The position numbers were made by a program, and so were the translations under genes. Shown piece after piece: positions 60,095 to 64,000 of a stretch of 64,000 nt of DNA (positions are counted from its first letter, which is position 1; every line of letters starts with the position of its first letter). This DNA is from Salipiger thiooxidans (GTDB lineage: Bacteria > Pseudomonadota > Alphaproteobacteria > Rhodobacterales > Rhodobacteraceae). A model generated the notes under the pieces. It was not told the origin of the DNA. It made no database searches and worked only from the letters and a program-made list of their open reading frames with translations. The stretch is taken from assembly GCF_900102075.1 (NCBI RefSeq), contig NZ_FNAV01000016.1, positions 62,001 through 126,000 of the forward strand. The letters run 5' to 3'.

Positions 60095-61441
60095 ATGCTG
60101 CTATCCTTCAGTCTGAAATCCTTCAAGAGTTACAGGGAAAGCGATCTTCCCCTCGCTCCTCTTACCGTGTTAATTGGCGCTAATGCATCCGGAAAGAGCA
60201 ATGCCATTGAAGGGCTGAGGCTTATGTCTTGGCTTGCGCAAGGGCAACGCCTGTCAGCCATCCAGTACAGTGTAAACAGTGGGGAGCAAGTCGTTCGGGG
60301 GACCGCGAGAAACTTGCCTAATGAAGGTGCCAATAAATTTGGTTTCGCTTGTTCTATTTCCGGGACAAACTGGAGAAAATGGGACATTGACATAGAATTG
60401 CGAGACGATGGCCTTCATATTATCTCGGAATCTATTACCTCCCCTTGGGAGAGTGTGCCTCTTTACATACTGGACCAGCCGTCAACGGGTCGCGGCACTG
60501 ATGTCGGAGTAGCGTACAACAATTTTGCGCGAGGTGGCAAGAAGCCTCACATTACTTGCATTGATCAGATGCCTATTTTCTCTCAGTTGGCGACGCCTGC
60601 ATCAATTTCCGTGAATCACAAAAAATCTCGAAAAGAGGTCCCGACCGTATCTCGAATTTTCGAAGGACTTCTTTCGAACATTCTTTTCCTAGATCCGAAT
60701 CCCCAGTTGATGCGAAACTACTCATTTCCAGCTGGTGAAAAGCTGCGAGGAGATGGGGCTAACCTTTCAGCAGTCCTCTTTGATCTGTGTGGTCAGCCGA
60801 AGGATGAGGTTGAGATAAACGATTTCTCCGACTTGCTCGATGGGGTCGAGGCGGCGCCGGAACTTCTGAGCCTTATACAAAGTCTTCCGGAGCAAAATAT
60901 TGATGGAATCAGGTTTATTCGGGAGCCTCGTGGGGGCGTAATGGTGTCGCTCACAGAGAGCTTTGGGGGTCATTTGAAAAGATATGATGCTTCTCTGCTT
61001 TCAGATGGGACTTTGCGTGTTCTTTCTATAGCTGCAGCCTTGCTGTCTGCTCCGGTTGGGACGATGGTAGTTATCGAAGAGATTGATAATGGCGTTCATC
61101 CAAGTCGGGCAAAACACCTCCTCACAAGTATTCGAAGAATTGCTGAGGCGAGACAACTTCGCGTTCTAATGTCGACTCACAATCCTGCTTTGCTAGATGC
61201 ACTTCCGGACGAAAGTATTCCAGATGTTCTTTTCTGCTACAGGAGCATCGACGATGGGTCGAGTAAGATTATGCGGTTATCAGATAGTGAGTCATACCCA
61301 GAGATAGTTGCGCAGGATTCCCTTGGAGGGCTTCTAACCTCGGGGCTGCTTGACAGATATGCGAAGCTGAAGAGGACGCGCAAAGACAGAGCAAATTCAG
61401 CTCTTAAGTGGTTGAAAAGGGTGCGTCAGAACGATGAGTGA
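60095..61441 (+). CDS. AAA family ATPase (RecF/OLD-like AAA_21 type)
   Basis: A 448-residue SMC/RecF/OLD-type ATPase. N-terminal FSLKSFKSYRESDLPLAPLTVLIGANASGKSN carries Walker A (residues 28-35). A diverse middle part follows; LLSDGTLRVLSIAAALLS (301-318) is the ABC-type signature, VVIEEIDNGVHP (325-336) is Walker B with Glu328/329, and STHNP (360-364) has the switch His362. No TOPRIM domain follows, unlike OLD nucleases. Codon use and GC are clearly lower than in flanking genes. Its last 8 nt overlap the PIN-like gene, so both are made together. Confidence 0.92.
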   Translation: MLLSFSLKSFKSYRESDLPLAPLTVLIGANASGKSNAIEGLRLMSWLAQGQRLSAIQYSVNSGEQVVRGTARNLPNEGANKFGFACSISGTNWRKWDIDIELRDDGLHIISESITSPWESVPLYILDQPSTGRGTDVGVAYNNFARGGKKPHITCIDQMPIFSQLATPASISVNHKKSRKEVPTVSRIFEGLLSNILFLDPNPQLMRNYSFPAGEKLRGDGANLSAVLFDLCGQPKDEVEINDFSDLLDGVEAAPELLSLIQSLPEQNIDGIRFIREPRGGVMVSLTESFGGHLKRYDASLLSDGTLRVLSIAAALLSAPVGTMVVIEEIDNGVHPSRAKHLLTSIRRIAEARQLRVLMSTHNPALLDALPDESIPDVLFCYRSIDDGSSKIMRLSDSESYPEIVAQDSLGGLLTSGLLDRYAKLKRTRKDRANSALKWLKRVRQNDE

Positions 61442-61916
61442 GGTCGTGCTAATCGATACGACGGTCTTCCTGAATGTACTTGACGTTCCGGGTTTGAATC
61501 AAGATCGAGTGGACGTTCTTGATGAGTTTGAGAAAAAGATCAAACGTGGTGATCACTTCCTTCTGCCGATGGCCACCATATGGGAGACTGGAAATCACAT
61601 TTCACGCTTGGGCTCAGGGAGGCGGAGGCGTGAATTTGCTAAGTGCCTCGCTGAGCAAGTGAGGTTGGCTCTGAATGGAGACGTGCCATTCAGAGCCACA
61701 CACTTTCCAGATCGAGAGGAGTTTCTGAGTTGGATTGAGGATTTTCCAGATTTTGCGATGCGAAGCAAGTCCGAGAAAAAATCCGGGGAGGGTATAAGTT
61801 TGGTGGATTACTCCATTATCAAGGAGTTTCATAGAACAGTTGCGCAGAACCCTTCTCGTATTGTTTGCATCTGGTCGTTGGATATGGATTTGATCGCGTT
61901 TCGTAAGACGCCATAG
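61434..61916 (+). CDS. PIN-like nuclease domain protein paired with the AAA ATPase
   Basis: A 160-residue protein that starts MSEVVLIDTTVFLNVLDVPG, with Asp8 in the first PIN position. Glu51 (IWETGNHI), Asp125 (SLVDYSII) and Asp150/Asp152 (WSLDMDLIAF) fit the other acidic metal-binding positions of a PIN RNase. The family assignment rests on this spacing only. It overlaps the ATPase gene by 8 nt and shares its low GC. It is probably the effector of a two-gene module. Confidence 0.75.
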   Translation: MSEVVLIDTTVFLNVLDVPGLNQDRVDVLDEFEKKIKRGDHFLLPMATIWETGNHISRLGSGRRRREFAKCLAEQVRLALNGDVPFRATHFPDREEFLSWIEDFPDFAMRSKSEKKSGEGISLVDYSIIKEFHRTVAQNPSRIVCIWSLDMDLIAFRKTP

Positions 61917-62046
61917 GTGGCCATATTCCCTGAAGGTCGTGGAGTGGAGTCGAGCGCACGTATTGAAGCGCCATTATCGTACCAAGCCTCGTCAATTCGC
62001 TAGGTGTTCAGCCCCGGCGTTTACGGTCGCCTCCGGATATCAGACG

Positions 62047-62586
62047 CTATGTTCTAAAATGTTCGAAGCAAGCATGCCTGTGGCTCAATATCAACGCGTC
62101 AGTATCGACTCCGTCGCTTGCCAGCCCCTCCTCCACCATTCCGCGTTTAAAACCGTATTCAAGCTCACCTTCGCGATTTGGCGGAACGTCAGGTCCAAAT
62201 TTCACCTCGCCTTGGCGAACGACCAGTGACGAGAGTTGCGGGAGCCCTTTGGCGGCACAATGGCGAATAATCGACTGCATCAGCCCCCCTTGGCCGCTTA
62301 TTTTTCGATAGTAGGTGGACCACTCTGCATTTCTGTCATTGATACATGCGAGTGCCAATTCCTTGTAGCTGCAAACGCGTCCATCTTTCGCCACTGCGCT
62401 CAGAAATGAAATCGCTCGGGGGATGTCGAAATGAGGTGCTATTTTGGCGGCGCTGCGTTCAGAGAGTATTCTCTTCGCTTCCGTGAGGTTGGTTTTCTGC
62501 TGCGAGGTCAGGGTATCTGTGGCTTCACTGCGCCGAATGAGTTGCTCTAGGGCCTCGTCAGTTCTTGATTTGAGATAGTTCGACAT
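62047..62586 (-). CDS. Unassigned cargo protein, convergent to the ATPase-PIN pair
   Basis: A 179-residue soluble protein: MSNYLKSRTDEALEQLIRRS, a second helix SQQKTNLTEAKRILSERSAA, then FDIPRAISFLSAVAKDGRVC and SYKELALACINDRNAEWSTY, YRKISGQGGLMQSIIRHCAA. GRVCSYKELA and the following Gly/Ser loop look like a winged-helix or MGMT-type fold, which I cannot confirm. A TTG seven codons upstream is an alternative start. GC is low like its neighbours. It could be part of the same cargo or independent. Confidence 0.65.
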   Translation of the reverse strand: MSNYLKSRTDEALEQLIRRSEATDTLTSQQKTNLTEAKRILSERSAAKIAPHFDIPRAISFLSAVAKDGRVCSYKELALACINDRNAEWSTYYRKISGQGGLMQSIIRHCAAKGLPQLSSLVVRQGEVKFGPDVPPNREGELEYGFKRGMVEEGLASDGVDTDALILSHRHACFEHFRT

Positions 62587-62879
62587 GTTTGAAGTGATCC
62601 TATTCAATCCGAAGCTTATAGCTTAACAACAACTTCTGCGCGTTGGCCATATTCGGCAACTGTTTGGATGCCAGAAACCTGAGGTCTTCGAGCTTTGCTA
62701 ACGCGTCGCGGTTGGCGCCATGCGGAGAAGGGGAGTTGACAGCACGGCGGTGCGATTCCTATGTTCCCCTTAACAGGCCTCATGCTCCGAGTGCTCTCCC
62801 GCGGAGGGACAGATACCGGAGCGGGTGGGCGGCGAGGATGGGTTGAACGCCACGTCCGACACGCCTTCGCTGTGTCCCG

Positions 62880-62906
62880 AGCCTCGCCACTGTGCGGGGC
62901 TTTTTC
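62880..62906 (+). terminator. Rho-independent terminator before the HNH gene
   Basis: AGCCTCGC pairs with GCGGGGCT (6-nt loop, one U:G), followed by TTTTTCGTTTTC. It closes the block 62587-62960, in which I see no gene. Confidence 0.75.
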
Positions 62907-62960
62907 GTTTTCAGGCTATGGGCATGGACGTGTTCACGACAGCAGGCGCCGGGCCCCGCC

Positions 62961-63344
62961 ATGCGTAAGCTGTGCTCGGCCCCTGGCTGCGAGGAGATCG
63001 CGGAGGCCGGTAAGGCACGCTGCGCGGTTCACCAGGCGGAGCAGGATGGCAGGCGCGCGGCGCAGAAGGCGGCGGCGCAGGCCACGCCGCACGCGGCGGC
63101 TGCGCGGGCGCTCTATGCCGATCCGCGCTGGAAGGTGGCGGCGCGGCGGTTCCTCGACCGGCATCCGCTCTGCGTCGATTGCGGCGAGCTGGGCGTGGTC
63201 GAGCCCGCGACGGACGTCGACCACGTGGTGCCGCACAAGGGCGACCGAGTCCTGTTCTGGGACCGGTCGAACTGGCAGGCGCTCTGCCACCGGTGCCACA
63301 GCCGGAAGACGGCGCGCGAGGTCTGGCACGGGGACCGGGGGTAG
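62961..63344 (+). CDS. HNH endonuclease
   Basis: A 127-residue phage HNH nuclease. N-terminal Cys pair CSAPGCEEI and CAVH may bind zinc; the HNH domain shows CVDCG, DVDHVVPHKGD (Asp87, His88), DRSNWQALCHRCHSRKT with Asn104 and His113 and structural Cys109/112. Such nucleases lie next to terminase genes in HK97-type phages and are needed for packaging-linked cleavage. The terminase gene begins 105 nt downstream. Confidence 0.94.
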   Translation: MRKLCSAPGCEEIAEAGKARCAVHQAEQDGRRAAQKAAAQATPHAAAARALYADPRWKVAARRFLDRHPLCVDCGELGVVEPATDVDHVVPHKGDRVLFWDRSNWQALCHRCHSRKTAREVWHGDRG

Positions 63345-63449
63345 GTCAAAAATCCCGGCCGGACGGCGCAAACCGACGCCCCAACCTTTCTTTCCGCACC
63401 GGCGGAATTGAGCAAAAAAGCCCACCTTGAGCAGGACAGGAGATTGGTC

Positions 63450-63887
63450 ATGAAGGGACGCAAGCCGACCCTCGACAATGTCGTGCCCATGCGCGGCGAT
63501 GCCCCGAAGCCGGTGCCCGAGCCGCACGACCTGATGTCCGACGGCGCCAAGAAGGTCTGGCAGGAGCTGGCGCCGGAGCTGGTGCGGATGGACCGGCTGA
63601 AGCCGCATTACGAGCACATGTTCGTGGCTTACTGCGAGTCGGCCTCGGACGTGATCGAGCTCACCAGCAACATCGTGCTCGAGGGCCGCACCTATTCGGT
63701 GGCGACCCGCAACGGGGTGCAGCAGAAGAAGACGGCGAACTGGCAGGCGCGACAGGATGCGCTGGCCAACATGCGCCAGCTGGGCGCGCTCTTCGGCCTC
63801 TCGCCGGTCGATGACGCGCGGCTGGCGACCGGAGGACAGGGGGATCTCTTCGAGGAGCTCCTGCGCGGGATCCGTGGAGGCAATTGA
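63450..63887 (+). CDS. Phage terminase small subunit, P27 family
   Basis: A 145-residue DNA-recognition subunit: MKGRKPTLDNVVPMRGDAP, then PHDLMSDGAKKVWQELAPEL and YCESASDVIELTSNIVLEGR and ANMRQLGALFGLSPVDDARL, which is the P27/TerS pattern. AGGAGA at 6 nt precedes the ATG. It overlaps the large subunit start. Confidence 0.92.
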   Translation: MKGRKPTLDNVVPMRGDAPKPVPEPHDLMSDGAKKVWQELAPELVRMDRLKPHYEHMFVAYCESASDVIELTSNIVLEGRTYSVATRNGVQQKKTANWQARQDALANMRQLGALFGLSPVDDARLATGGQGDLFEELLRGIRGGN

Positions 63888-64000
63888 TCATCCCGTCAGC
63901 CGCTACGCGCTCGACGTGATCGAAGGCGAGGTGGTGGTGGGGCCTCTGGTGCGCATGGCCTGCGAGCGGCACCTGATGGATCTCGAGACCGGCGCGGATC
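63874..64000 (+). CDS. Phage terminase large subunit, N-terminus (3' end outside window)
   Basis: From a GTG that overlaps the small-subunit stop by 14 nt: MEAIDHPVSRYALDVIEGEV then VVGPLVRMACERHLMDLETG. This is the usual start of HK97-type large terminases just ahead of the ATPase domain. Only 42 codons are visible. Confidence 0.85.
   Translation, partial: MEAIDHPVSRYALDVIEGEVVVGPLVRMACERHLMDLETGAD

Larger units (their letters stand above)
54940..64000. mobile_element. Prophage, left part (right end outside window)
   Basis: A tyrosine integrase next to a host gene, short overlapping unknown genes, a DUF2303 gene, NusG-like gene, HNH endonuclease and small and large terminase genes make this a tailed-phage prophage. 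The left edge is between rlmJ (54935) and the integrase stop (54993); this 57-nt stretch contains three TTTCA motifs and is where attL should be. Replication, recombination and CI-type repressor genes are not seen. Confidence 0.85.

Noticed and set aside
61939-62229. 96-residue plus-strand open frame after the PIN-like gene
   Set aside because: It is mostly antisense to the 62047-62586 gene, has no ribosome-binding site and shows no recognisable sequence.

Overview
The window looks like a chromosomal segment of a Rhodobacteraceae (Roseobacter-group) alphaproteobacterium. The evidence is very high GC with strong codon bias, family-typical genes (DUF2948, UPF0262, DUF6476, MmcB, PhaR, RpoH, a RibB with a degenerate GTP cyclohydrolase half), the gene order murA-DUF2948-hisD ... 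UPF0262-phosphatase ... infA-maf-RNase E/G-yacG, a GTTC-N7-GTTC LexA box, and a tRNA-His with A73 and no G-1. No species is claimed.

Layout. 1-9.3 kb: cell-wall, histidine and translation housekeeping genes (murA, hisD, infA, maf, an RNase E/G, yacG), with small accessory enzymes and a membrane hydrolase set among them. 9.3-13.3 kb: a class V aminotransferase and the three-subunit 5-oxoprolinase pxpB-pxpC-pxpA. 13.3-16.5 kb: the zinc uptake locus znuA / zur-znuC-znuB, with two Zur-like operators in the divergent promoter. 16.5-19.2 kb: an NMT1/THI5-type ABC transporter. 19.2-22.1 kb: simple tandem repeats, a chemoreceptor and tRNA-His. 22.1-26.6 kb: GNAT enzyme, SOS-regulated mmcB, and unassigned membrane and ClpP-fold proteins. 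26.8-31.9 kb: an RND efflux operon whose adaptor and outer-membrane channel are intact but whose pump gene is wrecked by a large deletion and three frameshifts. 32.1-36.5 kb: cupin, ribB-ribH-nusB, zinc-ribbon protein, rlmB, tRNA-Tyr. 36.7-41.2 kb: a DUF305 remnant, DUF6476 and rluA-type genes with interlocked start codons, rpoH with a heat-shock-like promoter, an oxidoreductase and phaR. 41.2-50.9 kb: a DegT aminotransferase, then a long minus-strand operon combining a polar amino acid/amine ABC transporter with two glutamine-synthetase-like enzymes, a class I amidotransferase and a FAD oxidoreductase, as expected for gamma-glutamylated amine (putrescine-type) catabolism. 51.2-54.9 kb: three TerB-like paralogues, two secreted paralogues and rlmJ.

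From about 54.94 kb to the end lies the left part of a prophage. It starts with a tyrosine integrase and a packed minus-strand set of small genes. A plus-strand arm follows with a 5'-truncated DUF2303 gene, a frameshifted gene, a NusG-like antiterminator candidate, HNH endonuclease and P27-type small terminase, and the large terminase runs off the window. Between the NusG-like gene and the HNH gene is a block of visibly lower GC. It carries an AAA ATPase overlapping a PIN-like nuclease gene, plus an unassigned convergent gene. This is the best candidate for an undescribed system, probably phage-borne defence or toxin-antitoxin-like cargo.

Several intergenic regions carry copies of a dispersed element built from a GC hairpin, a CCGGAGTTTAT core and a GGCAAGATGAAG end. 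Rho-independent-type terminators separate most convergent transcription units.
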